Shown here: positions 1 to 12,100 of the stretch, in pieces | Position numbering within the stretch: position 1 is the stretch's first letter | Layout: each line of letters begins with the position of its first letter | The notes under the pieces: generated by a model | What the model was told of the DNA's origin: nothing | Databases searched by the model: none | The model's input: the letters and a program-made list of their open reading frames with translations, nothing else | Assembly (NCBI GenBank): GCA_014529385.2 | Contig: CM043943.1 | Span: 152,863,592 to 152,927,591 of the forward strand | Direction of reading: 5' to 3' | Length of the DNA stretch: 64,000 bases | From: Adiantum capillus-veneris | Taxonomy: Eukaryota > Streptophyta > Polypodiopsida > Polypodiales > Pteridaceae | Position numbers and translations under genes: made by a program

Positions 1-2
1 AT

Positions 3-1598
3 AATTCAAAGAGGGATGATAAAAAGCAAGAGAAGAAAAAGGCGAGAAAGAGGACACCCTCTTCTCCATCTTCTTCATCCTCTTCCTCTTATGAAAGTGA
101 TGGTGAAGACGCCAAAGATCAAGACAAGAAAAAGGCGAGAAAGAGGTCACCCTCTTCTCCACCTTCTTCAAATTCTTCACCTTCTGAAGAAAGTGATGGT
201 GCAACCTTTGAACCATCAAAAAGAAGAGGCCATAGGAAATCCTTTGCCGCATGGAAGAGGTCGTCCAAGCTGAAAAAATTCAAAGAGGGGGGGAAGAGCA
301 TCTCTTTCCTTACCTATGATGGTACCTTTGGTGCTACGGACAAAGTCTTGGCCTTTATCCAGCAATTTGATGCGGCGTTTGGAGATGAGGGCTTCACGGA
401 GTCCTCTAAGCTACGCCATGTAGCTATGCACTTTCAAAAGACTGCCAGGCAATGGTGGTCTAGCCTACGAGCCAACGGTGAAGCTCCACGAACATGGAAA
501 GCTTTAAGAGCTTCCATTATGAAGCAGTTTTTGGCCACCGATGCCAAAGACAAAGTACTCACCGAATGACGAAGCTTAAAGCTCTCTCCCTATGAATCCA
601 TCCACAAATATGTAGACAAGTTTTAGGACCTACAACTCAAAGCCACTGTCTTCAAAAAGTTGGATTTTGGAGAGCAAAAGCAACAATTTTTTGCGGGCTT
701 AACCGAAGAAATGGCGGAGTATGTCAACTCCCAAAGGCCACGTACCATATCGACGGTAATACACCATACTATGGTGGCCTCTCGAATCAATTTCCAAACG
801 GGGGCTAAAAGAAATAATAAGCCCATGGAAAACAAGGGTTCCAACGAGCCTAAGGGGAAGGACAATGTCCAAAAGTCTCCTAAGGGAAACTCCAACAAAG
901 CTAAAGAGAAGGGAGTTTACAAAGGTAAAAACAAACTCTCTCCTGAAGAGCTTGAGCGTTATCGCAAGGAAAACCGGTGTTTCAAGTGCGGCAAACAAGG
1001 GCATGCGTACCGCGCTTGTCCCCAAAAGAACAACCGCCAAGATCCTCCTAGAGCTTCCTTGGTTGAAATCCAAGAGGAGGAGACTCACCAAACTCACCAC
1101 AAAGGATCTCCTCTATGCCATGCTTGGGGAAAGGTAAGAGAACATGATGCTTTTATTCTCTTTGACCCTGGTTCTACTCACAATTTTATATCTATAGAGT
1201 TGGCCACCAAGCTAGGCATACAAGCTTACGAGATGGGAGATGTCCTACCCGCAGACAGTGCCTTCAAGGGGCAAGAAGCTTCAGTCACTCCCTTAATCGG
1301 GAAATTGAGGCTTCATGTCCAAGGCTATGTTGACAAAGAGGACTTCTTTATCTCTCCTCTCAAGCATGAGGATGTAATCCTAGGGGCACCATGGTTTGAC
1401 CGCCTGGCTGCCAATGTTAAATTTCCTAAAAGGAGAATCTCCTTTAAGTTCAGGGAAAAAGACATGTATATAGATGATAAGGAAATGGGTAACACTATCC
1501 CCATTGTACATACACCAGCTTTCAACAAGTCAATAAAGAGCTCTATTTCCGTGTACATGATTTTTGTTAAAGATTCTCAAAATGAACTAATGCTTTAG
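3..1598 (+). pseudogene. gag-pro: Gypsy gag and protease, broken
   Basis: The frame is open from the window edge. It starts with a Lys/Arg/Ser-rich stretch holding a repeated KKARKR-x-PSSP motif. A retrotransposon gag capsid domain follows (about 300-800; FIQQFDAAFGDEGF, ARQWWSSL), then a CCHC zinc knuckle (CFKCGKQGHAYRAC, about 979-1020). The aspartic protease comes next, with active-site motif LFDPGSTHNFIS (about 1160-1195), a DPG variant seen in many plant gypsy elements. In-frame stops occur at 567-569 (TGA) and 624-626 (TAG; probably a former Trp in F-W-DLQLK). The frame ends at a TAG at 1596-1598, where homology passes into another frame. The assignment rests on motifs and is secure; the copy is a pseudogene. 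Confidence 0.85.
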
Positions 1599-4480
1599 CA
1601 AAAGAAAATAAAAGCAACCAAAAGGAATTAGAGTTATCCAATTTTCTCAAGGGGTTTCAAGATGTTTTTATTGACGACATCCCTTGTGAGCTACCTCCTA
1701 AACGAGGTAATGATGACCATGCAATTGAACTTCTTCTAGAAAGTTCACCGCCTAATAAACCTCCTTATAGAGTTTCTCAAGCTCAACAAGAGAAGATTAT
1801 GCGGCAAGTGCATGAGGTAGTTGAGAAGGGCATGGTTAGGCCTAGCTCATCTCCATTTTACTCACCTGTGCTATTAGTGCAAAAGAAAGACGGCACATAT
1901 CGTATGTGTGTCGACTATAGAGCACTAAATAGGATCACTATCAAGAATAGATTTCTCGTTCCACGGGTAGAAGACCTATTTGATAAGCTACAAGGATCGA
2001 CCTACTTCAGTTGGATTGACCTAAAAAGTGGCTATCATCAAATAAGAATAGTTGATCAAGACATTGTAAAGACCGCATTTCGCACCACATTTGGTCTTTA
2101 CGAATACATTGTCATGCCTTTTGGCTTGACTAATGCACCAACCACATTCAACCGCTTGATGGAGAAGCTGTTCAGGCCTCATCGAACCTTCACTGGAGTG
2201 TTCTTTAATGATATTATCATCTACTCTAATTCATTAGACGAGCACAAGCAACACCTCCAGGTAATATTTCAAGTTTTAAGAGAGAATAAACTTTATGTTA
2301 ATCGAAAGAAAAGTGAATTTTTCTTGCAAGAGATTCAGTATTTAGGTCACATTATCTCTCAAGATGGCATCCAAATGGATCCATCAAAGTTGGAGGTAAT
2401 AAAAGGATGGCCTAAACCAAAGAATCTTCATGAACTAAGAAGCTTTATAGGTATGTGTGCATACTATAGACGCTTCATAGAAAAGTTCTCACAACTTGCG
2501 GGACCATTACATGACCTAACAAAGAAAAGCGTTAGGTATACATGGTCTGCTAAGGAGAACAATGCTTTCAAAAATCTTAAAGAAAAGCTTATCTCTCAAC
2601 CTGTGCTTACACTACCGGATCTCTCAAAACCATTTGAGGTCCAATGTGATGCTTGTGGTGATTGCCTTGGAGCTGTTTTGCTCCAAGAAGGGTACGCCAT
2701 AGGCTATGAGAGTCGAAGGCTCGACCCTGTTGAGCAAGCTCTAGGCATATATGAAAAGGAACTCCTTGCAGTTCTACATGCCTTAGACTCATGGAAGCAC
2801 TATTTATTGGGGACTCCTTTCATTCTGCGAACGGATCACCAAAGTCTTAAGTACTTCATGACGCACACCAAGCTCTTCGACAAACAAATGAGGTGGGCAA
2901 ATTTCCTTTCGCAATTTCATTTTCATATTGCTCACATTGCTGGCAAGCATAATCAAGTAGCTGATGCACTCTCAAGACGGCCGAGAGTGAATGCGGTTTC
3001 CATAGCAACTCACAATGATCTATCTTCAATGATAGATGAGTACGCTATTGATCCCGATTTTAGAGATGTGATTTCAGCCCTTGAATTAGGAAATAAAGAA
3101 GAACCATTTACTTTACAAGATGGTTATCTTCTCTACGGCAATAGACTATGTGTTACTAACTCACTACGTGAGAAAGTAATGTATGAATCTCATGCTCCAC
3201 CTTATGCGGGGCATAGAGGGATTCAGTCTACCTTAAAGGGAATTGAAACATATTTCTATTGGCCTACCATGAAAGTGAACATACAAGAGTATGTTTCTAA
3301 ATGTGTGGTATGCCAAAAGACAAAATTTGATAGAGGGAAGCAACTTGGATTGCTTCAACCCTTGCCAATCCCTAATTCACCATGGGAGAGCATATCCATG
3401 GATTTTATCTTTGGATTGCCTAAGTCTATCCATGGGAATACGGGAATATGAACGATAGTAGACAGATTCAGTAAACAAGCTCATTTTATACCTGTCAAAA
3501 AGACTATCAAAGCCCATCAAATGGCGACCCTCTTCATTTCACAAATTTTCAAGTACCATGGCTTGCAAATGTCCATAGTGTCGAATAGAGATCCTAGAAT
3601 GACCAGTAATTTTTGGAAGGGTCTCTTTGAGAATTTAGGGACAAGGCTAAACTTCTCTTCGGCCTACCACCCACAAACGGATGGCCAAAGTGAAATAGCT
3701 AACCTAACAATTCTCGATCTACTAAAAGTCTATGTAACGGAAGTAGATCAAAGATCCCAATGGGAGAAGTACTTACCCTTAGTGGAGTATGCTTACAATA
3801 ACACTGTACATACTTCCACGAGAAAAGCACCTTTCGAGGTAATTGAGGGAAGATCAAAAAGTCCCTTGCTACTTAAGGTACATGGGAAGATCTTCGTTGC
3901 AAATGATTATAGCCGAGACCTACAAGAATCTTTTCAAAAGATTAAGGATGCTATCTCTATCTCACAGCAAAGGCAAAAGGCTGCTGTTGACAAGCACAAA
4001 AGAGCCCAAGCCTTTAAAGAAAATGATTGGGTCTTATTAAAGTTTCCCAAGGCTCGATTGAGGCACATGACGGGCAAGAATCCTACGGGACACCAAAAGT
4101 ACTTTGCTAAACTAGCAAAAAGGTACTATGGTCCCTTCCAGATTCTTAGGCCAATCAATGAGATGGCCTATCAAATCAAGTTGCTCAACCATTAGCTCAT
4201 ACACAATGCTTTCCATGTGAGCCTATTAAAGCCTTATAGAGGAGAGCCACCTCAAGAACCAACTATTGAAGACCCACCGGGGATTGAGGACCAAGAAGAG
4301 GTGCTGCAGCCCGAGTCCATTCTCCGACATAAAGACAAGGTACTAAGAGGCGGTAAGACTATCCGACGATATCTTATTAAGTTTAAGAGTTATCCTTTTG
4401 AATATGCTAGATGGATGCAAGGCGTACAATTAAAGGATAACCTAAACCTTGTCAATGCTTACAATGCTTCCCAAGAGTAA
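1594..4480 (+). pseudogene. pol: Gypsy pol: RT, RNase H, integrase, chromodomain-like tail
   Basis: All of pol lies in one frame, offset from gag-pro. Reverse transcriptase covers about 1850-2450 (MCVDYRALN, WIDLKSGYHQI, MPFGLTNAPTTF). The catalytic FFDD box reads FFND, with Asn encoded at 2207-2209, so the first metal-binding Asp is lost. RNase H follows (FEVQCDACGDCLGAVL, YEKELLAVLHAL, RTDHQSLKYF). Integrase has its HHCC domain near 3195-3320 (GHRGIQSTLKG, CVVCQKTK) and a DDE core in which the second Asp motif reads SNRDPRMTS, with Asn at 3584-3586. The C-terminus (about 4290-4480) resembles the chromodomain-like end of chromoviruses (PESILRHKDKVLRGGK, YLIKFKSYPFEYARW). In-frame stops are TGA 3449-3451, where Trp is expected, and TAG 4193-4195. 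The element is dead, but the family assignment is firm. Confidence 0.9.
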
Positions 4481-4838
4481 GCAAATGTACAAAATGTTAA
4501 AAATGAACAAAGTTTCTTTTGTCTTATAAGACTCTCTTTTTCTTTATTGTGCACAAAAATGAAGTAGTATGCATGCTTAGATCAAGTTTGCGGAGACCAC
4601 GTCTCCCAAACACCAAGTAGAGCTTGTCACTCTACTATGGAATACTGATAGGACTAATGTGCATACATGCTTGCGGCAGCCTCATGCTCTCAAGTGCCAA
4701 ATGGACTAGTCATCCATTGTGGAACGATGTCGTAGGGTAACATAGGGATCCTCTACCCGCTAAGAAAAGGACTCATGAATATGCTTTATCTTCTCTACAC
4801 CATAGTCGAGGACGACACTGATTTAAAGAGAGAGGTAA
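4481..4838 (+). other. Gypsy 3' untranslated region and polypurine tract
   Basis: No coding signal is seen after the pol stop. The stretch ends in a purine-rich run (AAAGAGAGAGG, about 4825-4835) just before a TG that can start the 3' LTR. This matches the usual site of plus-strand primer formation, but it is not confirmed because the 5' LTR is outside the window. Confidence 0.5.
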
Positions 4839-5217
4839 TGTCATAATAATCAATATCTAATTCTCCTAAATGATTTTCTCATATTAAACTAATCATTTAA
4901 TGTGGGGAAATGCCAGGGGAGAAAAAGCTAGAACATTGATTAAGCTAGCAGACCGGCCACTGTAGGGATCCAAAGGAGGGAAAATAGGGATCTAAAAGGG
5001 GGGCCATCTGCAAAAGATCCATGTGCAACAATGGGCTAAAACGACCCTAAGGATCAGCCCATTAAGACTTCCAAAATGCTAAGGTTCCAAAATTCAAAGG
5101 TTGTGTCCAAAGGTCAACCCTAGGGGAATTGGATGCTTTGTGTGTGTACAAAAAAGTCTTTTGCAATCCCTACTTTGGAGGGGGCGAGCCTTTCTTGTAG
5201 GGGATAAGAGAGAAATC

Positions 5218-5246
5218 CACACACACACACACACACACACACACAA
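5218..5246. repeat. (CA)n microsatellite
   Basis: An uninterrupted CA dinucleotide run inside the probable gypsy LTR. Short ORFs across it in both directions are artefacts of the repeat. Confidence 0.95.
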
Positions 5247-5339
5247 GTTCCCTTTACATAAAGGGAATGAGGGACACATGTCAGCTGCGTAGCCCAGATG
5301 CCCACAAGGTGTACCCAATTCCTATTGGATGGCCTTGGA

Positions 5340-5660
5340 GGTGGACCAATGAGAATTAGGCTATAGTAAATCTAGTTTAATTAATTTAAAAACACTTAAT
5401 AAAAAAACCAATGAGAATTAAGTCCTCTAGAAGAATATTGGACAGTCTCCCAAGGGGTCCAATGAGCATTCAGCAGCCCAATGGCTTGCCTGATTCCTAT
5501 TGGCTAGGAGGCAAAGGGGTCCAATGAGAGCTTAGTTGAATTATTAAATTACCTAAAGCTCTCACAAAAGGGGAAAGGGGGACACATGTCAGAAGGCTAT
5601 CACTTATGCTGCTTAATAGTCATTGGCTTGACCTGGGGAGGTCCAATGAGGGTGGAGGAA
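5340..5660. promoter_or_regulatory. Cluster of CCAAT-box motifs in the gypsy LTR
   Basis: CCAATGAG occurs near 5350, 5409, 5460, 5519 and 5643, each in a similar G-rich then A-rich setting. ATTGG on the other strand appears between them (for example near 5325 and 5500). Repeated CCAAT boxes in a U3-like region could bind NF-Y-type factors; that role is an inference. The copies look like a degenerate tandem repeat of about 55-60 bp. Confidence 0.4.
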
Positions 5661-6440
5661 GAGCAAATAGCAAGAGGGCTCGCCCAAGAGAGAGAGGGGG
5701 CTGATTTTTGGAAGGCATTATCACACACACACTCTCACACAGTCTATGTGAGAAGTAAATAAGACTATCTCTTCCCAAGCTTTAATGGAGAGCTCATCAC
5801 CTACTCCAAGCTTGTGAGATAGAAGCCTACATCGACACACTCTTGGCATGTGGATGCAAATCCAACCAAGAGCCAAGCTTCAATGCATGATCATCTCCTC
5901 TACCATGCTAATTACTAATCTAAGCTATGCTAATATGAGTGATTATGTGAGGAGATGTACATCTTTCTCGTAAGATACTCCTTCTTCATCTCAATCTACT
6001 CTCATACCCTACTAGCTCTCACCATCTTCGAAGGTGTGTGAGGTCTTGGGTCTGAGACTGGGGATAATTGATGTTTTGTTTGCTAACTGTTTTGCTTAGT
6101 GCATGAAGCTTTCATCTTCATTGCACTAGCTAGTCTTGAAGGAACACAAAGAATTGTATTGTACAATGTCTCTCTTGATGGGAGAAACCATAATACAAAG
6201 CGTTTTGGAGGGGGGACCGGCTCCATGAAAATCGGGTCCTCAACTGTTGTCAATAGCTTAATTTCTCTCTCTTTTGAAAGTATTGTTCATGCTATCTAAC
6301 TAGGTATTATGCTTTTTATTGCTCTCTCCACCCAAGCACTCTTGTAATTCTCATTAGGAATCTATTCTAATGAAATGCCCACTCTGTCCATGCTAATTTC
6401 CGCTACACACAAGTTTTTAGGCCATTAAATGTTACAGATG

Positions 6441-8405
6441 CATTGGCTTGTGCACACACTAATTAGTGTGTGTTAACATACACTAATTAGTGTGTGCATT
6501 GGCTTGTGTAATTGAATTGTGCACACACTAATTAGTGTGTGTTAACATACACTAATTAGTGTGTGCATTGGCTTGTGCATACACTAATTAGTGTGTGTTA
6601 ACATACACTAATTAGTGTGTGCACTGCCTTGGGTAATTGGCTTGTGCACACACTAATTAGTGTGTGTTAACATACACTAATTAGTGTGTGCATTGGCTTG
6701 TGTGGTTGGACTAATTACACACTAATTAGTGTGCGCATTGGCCAATCACATTGGTCAATGCACACACTAATCACACACTAAATAGTGTGTGGTATACACA
6801 CTAACTAGTGTGTGCATTGGCCAATCCCATTGACCAATGCACACACTAATCACAAACTAATTAGTGTGTGCATTAGAAATCCAATTGACCAATGCACACA
6901 CTAATTACACACTAATTAGTGTGCCCATTGGTCACTCACATTGGTCAATGCACACACTAATCACACACTAAATAGTGTGTGTTAACACACACTATTTAGT
7001 GTGTGCATTGGCCAATCCCATTGACCAATGCACACACTAATTAGTGTGCGCATTGACCAATCACATTGGTCAATGCCCACACTAATCACACGGTAAATAG
7101 TGTGTGTTAACACACACTAATTAGTGTGTGCATTGGCCAATCCCATTGACCAATGCACACACTAATCACATACTAATTAGTGTGTGCATTGGTCAATGGG
7201 ATTGATCAATTCACACACTAATCAGTGTGCGCATTGGCCAATCACATTGGCCAATGCACACAGTAATTAGTGTGTGTTAACACACACTAATTAGTGTGTG
7301 GTCAATCCCATTAATCAATGCACACACTAATCACACACTAATTAGTGTGTGCATTCGCCAACAATGCACACACTAATCACACACTAAATAGTGTGTGTTA
7401 ACACACAATAATTAGTGTGTGCATTGGCCAATCCCATTGACCAATGCATACACTAATCACACACTAATTGGTGTAAACATTGACCAATCCTATTGACCAA
7501 TGCACACACTAAACACACACTAATTAGTGTGTGCATTGAACAATCTCATTGACCAATGCACACACTAATCACACACTAATTAGTGTGCGCATTGGCCAAT
7601 CCCATTGACCAATGCACACACTAAACACATACTAATTAGTGTGTGCATTGGTTAATGGGATTGATCAATTCACACACTAATCAGTGTGCGCATTGGCCAA
7701 TCACATTGGCCAATGCACACAATAATTAGTGTGTGTTAACACACACTAATTAGTGTGTGCATTCGCCAACAATGCACACACTAATCACACACTAAATAGT
7801 GTGTGTTAACACACAATAATTAGTGTGTGCATTGGCCAATCCCATTTACCAATGCATACAATAATCACACACTAATTAGTGTAAACATTGACCAATCCTA
7901 TTGACCAATGCACACACTAAACACACACTAATTAGTGTGTGCATTGACCAATCTCATTGACCAATGCACACACTAATCACACACTAATTAGTGTGCGCAT
8001 TGGCCAATCCCATTGACCAATGCACACACTAAACACACACTAATTAGTGTGTGCATTGACCAATCAAATTGGCCATTGCACACACTAATTAATGTGTTAA
8101 CACACATTAATCACATTGGTCAATGCACACACTAGTCAGTGTGTGTTAAATTGGCCAATGGGCCAATTTAACACACACTAATTAGTGTGTGTTGACACAC
8201 TAACTAGTGTGTGCATTGGTCAATCACATCGATCAATGCACACACTAATTAGTGTGTGTTAAGTTTAGGTTTGCAAGTAAGGGTTAAGTTTAACATGGAC
8301 ATTAGAATAATTAACAAATTTAGATTTTGGTGTGTCTTTACTTACACTAATTAGTGTGTGTAATCACACACTAATTAGTGTATACACATACTAATGCATA
8401 ACTTA
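6441..8405. repeat. Array of nested short palindromes
   Basis: About 1.9 kb built almost wholly of three self-complementary words: the perfect 20-mer CACACACTAATTAGTGTGTG, the GTTAAC-centred joint between two such words, and CATTGGCCAATG or CATTGACCAATG-type words. They alternate to give irregular units of roughly 45-90 bp. The dense array ends near 8262 and scattered copies continue to about 8405. No coding capacity is seen. It lies between the gypsy LTR and CACTA element A and may be the 5' subterminal region of that element; that link is unproven. Confidence 0.9.
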
Positions 8406-8565
8406 CACTAACATATGCATGTGTGTGCGTATGTATATTTGCATGCGTGTTTATTTGTGCATCATGTGTATGTGTATTTGCATGCGTGTTAACTTGTGTG
8501 TGTGTATGCATGTGTATGCATGTGTGTGTATGCATGCGTGTGTATGCATGTGTGTGTATACGTGT
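8406..8565. repeat. TG/TGCATG-rich simple repeat
   Basis: Degenerate alternating purine-pyrimidine repeat (GTGTGTATGCATGCGTG-like words). Overlapping ORFs on both strands are compositional artefacts. Confidence 0.85.
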
Positions 8566-9120
8566 GAAAAAATCAAGAAACATAACAAGAAAACTTACAT
8601 GGAATTGAAGAGCTTTTTGGGAGAGGGTAGGAGAGTATAGATGGAAGAGCAGAGATGGTGGAGAGTAGAAGAGTAGAGATGGAGGAAGAGCTCAAGGTTG
8701 TGAGGTTCGCGCTCTCGGCTTCTGTGAAGAAGATGATGAAATTCAAAATTTAGGGTTTTGAACTTCACGAGGCACGCGAATGTCCCTAAAAAATTTGAAA
8801 AATGTTTTTCCGCACCTATTACCACGTGCATTACCCCGTGCATTACCGTAACTATTACTATGGCGCAATTTCGGCCCATCCACAGAGAAGGCCACGTTCT
8901 GACATTATTACTATTGATTTCCAAAATCTATTAGTACTATGTTTTTTATAAAATGTATATAAAATGAAAGTATTCCTAGTACTTTGAAAATGACATTTCT
9001 ACCTAAAAGTTTTGATTACCATGCATGTTAAATTTTATTTTATTTTACTTTTTACTGATATTTTATTAACCTTGTTTTTGTAATTTAATTTTAATTAGTA
9101 TATGTAATTTATTAATGTAG
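8566..9120. other. Upstream (5' subterminal) region of CACTA element A
   Basis: No gene is seen. Near 8810-8880 are several ATTACC/TATTAC words (for example CTATTACCACGTGCATTACC) that recur next to the other CACTA copies and near their 3' ends, as expected for transposase-binding subterminal repeats. A clear CACTA terminus was not found here. Confidence 0.4.
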
Positions 9121-12100
9121 GTTGCTTGGGATGATTTTGGCCCGTCCACACTGAACTGGATAGATCACGGTAGTTGGCTGAGCGATTACCATGCCCATGC
9201 GTACGGTGCAAATGCGTCATTGCTCGACTTCGACGGATATGCTTGAGTCATGTAGAAGATTATGGACTATGGGACGATCCTTACAAGCGTGCACGGATGG
9301 AAACAAACGATCCGTGAATTGTAGCGGCTATACGTCACCCCTCATTGGCGTGTGGTTGGTGGAGGAGGGAAAAGGAGGGTGGAAGAGCGCATGCGCCAGG
9401 AATCCATTAGAGAGGGAGGAAGCACATCAAATCATCCAACTGCTGCTCCCTCTACGAGTGATCACATCCCATCTCCTTACGTGGATGCAGAAGACGACCA
9501 TTTGCATAGAATGGTTGAGGATCTCCTTACACGAGAGGAGGAGCATGAACCAGAGTGCACATGCGAAGAAGCTTCCGAAAGAACGAGGAGTGAGCTACTC
9601 GATCCGGCACACACTGAACTATATGAGAGATGCTCTTACTCCATTTTAAGGGCATCTCTGGAAGTCCTTAACCTTCAAGTGATGTTTGGATGGAGCAATG
9701 CTAGTGTCAACGCACTTTTGAGGTATGTATACAGATTGTGAAGGATGCTTGTGGAGTGCATAAATTAGCTCTTAATATACTTTCTTCTTGTGATAGGTTG
9801 CTAGGAAAGATGCTACGAGCTGGAAATCACATGCCAGAGAATAGACGAAAAGCACGCGAAGCGGTGATTGGATTATGATCGCATTCCTGCTTGCTTGAAT
9901 GATTGTGTGCTCTTTCGTAATGAGCATGCCATGCCGATTGTGACACATGTCCACTATGTGCAGGGAGCTTAGGTTCAAAGAAGGAATGCAAAGCAACAGA
10001 ATTCCACGTAAAGTTTTGAGGCATTTTCCACTCATCCCTCGCATCCGTGACACATGTTTAGATCTAAGGATACGAGGGAGCTTTTGAGTTGGCATGCAAA
10101 AAATCGCTCCACAGATGGTATTATGAGAGTGCCAGCTGACTCACCAGCGTGGAAGCACATAGAGGACACATGGCCAGAGTTCAGGGATGAGCCTCGTCAC
10201 TTGAGGATTGGGTTAGCTAGTGATGGAGTGAATCCATTTGGGCATCGCTCTACTTCATGGAGCACTTGGCCGGTGGTGGTTGTGAACTACAATATTCCTC
10301 GTTGGGAGGCAACAAAAAAGGGAAACATTTTACTATCACTTCTCATTCTAGGAAAGTACAAGGTAAAAAACATGGATGTATATCTACAGCCTCTTATTGA
10401 AGAGCTTCAAGAACTATGGAGAGGTATATATTTCATTGACATTTCACGGCCACCACGAGGCCGCAAAGCCGTCATCAAGTGCATCCTCATGTAGACCATG
10501 CATGATTACCCAGGATTTGGAGAGGTATCTGGTAAGTATGCACATGTTAATTGTACTCTTTGCTTTAGGTTTATCATCTCATGTGTAACGTTTGTTTACC
10601 TCTTGGCAGGATTGGCAACATCTAGACATAGTGCGTGTCCCACTTGTGGCCCTTCCCTTGTTGACAAAGAGACCTCCTCTTCTTGGGAAGGTGATCTATC
10701 CCAACAACCATCGCTTCCTGCCTCCTTCACATCGTAGATATGCTCCCCCTATCAATGGAGTTCAGCCGTTCCATTGGAACATGGCTGATTGGGGGAAGCA
10801 TTGGGAGGAGCATCATGGTACCTCACCCCCACCCAATGGGCTGCCAAGGGGTATGTTGAGGTACTCAATCTTCTTGTCGCTCCTCTATTGGGCTTCTTTG
10901 AAAATTCAGGACTTGTTGGACTCTATGCATGTGTTCAAAAATGTTGGGCAAGCTATATGGGATCACATAATTGGCAAGAAGAATTCATTGGGTGCTAGTG
11001 AAGATTTAAGATCCATGAGACGTCTCCCCCCTTCAGCCACGCCCCGCATGGGGGAGCGGGGAAAGATGATTCTCCCAAAAGCACCGTGGATACTGTCAAA
11101 GGCAGACCAAGAGCGGACAAAGCAAGTTATGGCATCCATCCGAACTCCAACGGGATATATGTGGTCACTCAAAGGTGCTTTCACAAAAACCAAAAAGGGT
11201 GGCTCCACTCAATTGTATGGATTGAAATCCCATGATTGGCATAAAATCCTTCAGGTAAGAGTAGAAAAGTTTGTGGTGTCTATGTGTCCTTATATATAAG
11301 TTGACATTCACTAAGATGTTTTATTGTTTGTAGTTTGTACTTTCCATAACTATTAGTGGTTATGGAGACACTAAGGTGAAGGCTGCAATATTCAAAGTGG
11401 GTGAGATTGTGAGGTAATGGGTTTTTTTCAAGTACTATATCATGTTGTACCTGCATGTACAACGAATTTTTTTTCATCTACTATATTATTTATGCCCTGT
11501 AGATTTGTGAGCTCCAAGGAGAAGGAAGTGCAAGCCATAACAGTAGCCCATCAACTAGCAGTAGAGGCAGTGTGTGCTATTGAGTATGCATTCCCACGTA
11601 CAATCCTTGTCAGCCAAGTACACCTATTGCTTCACCTTGTTGAGGAGATTGCCATTTGTGGGGTGGTTCACTCTAGATGGATGTTCTTCTTGGAGAGATT
11701 CTTGAAGACTTTAAAGGATTCTGTTAGACTGAGGTCACAACTGGAGGTATGCAAAATCAATACAATATAGATAGCATTTATACGCTATGGAGTTACTAAT
11801 AAAAATATGTGCTTTTAATGTTTTCAGGCGAGCATGGTAGAAGGTTGGGTGGTGCAAGAGGCATTTGTATATGTCTCACAGTATCTCATCTCAATGGATC
11901 CATCATTGCCTCGTCTGTGGAGTGAGGAAGAGGATCCTAGGAAGCACTCAACCATTCCCAGTGGAAAAGGCTCACTCTTGGTCATGGATAGAGAGTTTCA
12001 TGCCATAGTCAACAACTAGTGTTTACTCAATGCCACTATCATGACCAAATGGGTCAATATGTACTTGGAAGCCCGAGCAGCTAGAGAAAGGGATAGAGAT

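Larger units (their letters stand above)
1..6406 (+). mobile_element. Ty3/gypsy LTR retrotransposon, 5' part outside window
   Basis: Gag, protease, reverse transcriptase, RNase H, integrase and a chromodomain-like tail occur in Ty3/gypsy order on the plus strand, followed by a purine tract and a long non-coding stretch interpreted as the 3' LTR. The 5' LTR and start of gag lie left of the window, so the LTR boundary cannot be confirmed by comparing the two copies. The coding region has several stops, one frame change and two lost catalytic residues, so this copy cannot be autonomous. Confidence 0.85.
4839..6406 (+). repeat. Probable 3' LTR of the gypsy element
   Basis: The stretch follows the purine tract, begins TGTCATAATA and plausibly ends at CTACA (6402-6406), about 1.57 kb. 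It is non-coding. It holds a (CA)n run at about 5218-5246 and five copies of a CCAATGAG motif. A polyadenylation-like, T-rich and AATGAAA-containing end lies near 6340-6380. Both borders are inferred; the right one could be off by tens of bases. Confidence 0.5.

Noticed and set aside
1598-1600. Programmed frameshift between gypsy gag-pro and pol
   Set aside because: No slippery heptamer is visible and the copy has many other lesions, so a decay indel is the simpler reading.
8371-8640. Cys/Val- and His/Thr-rich ORFs in the TG-rich stretch
   Set aside because: They overlap on both strands and reflect the dinucleotide repeat.
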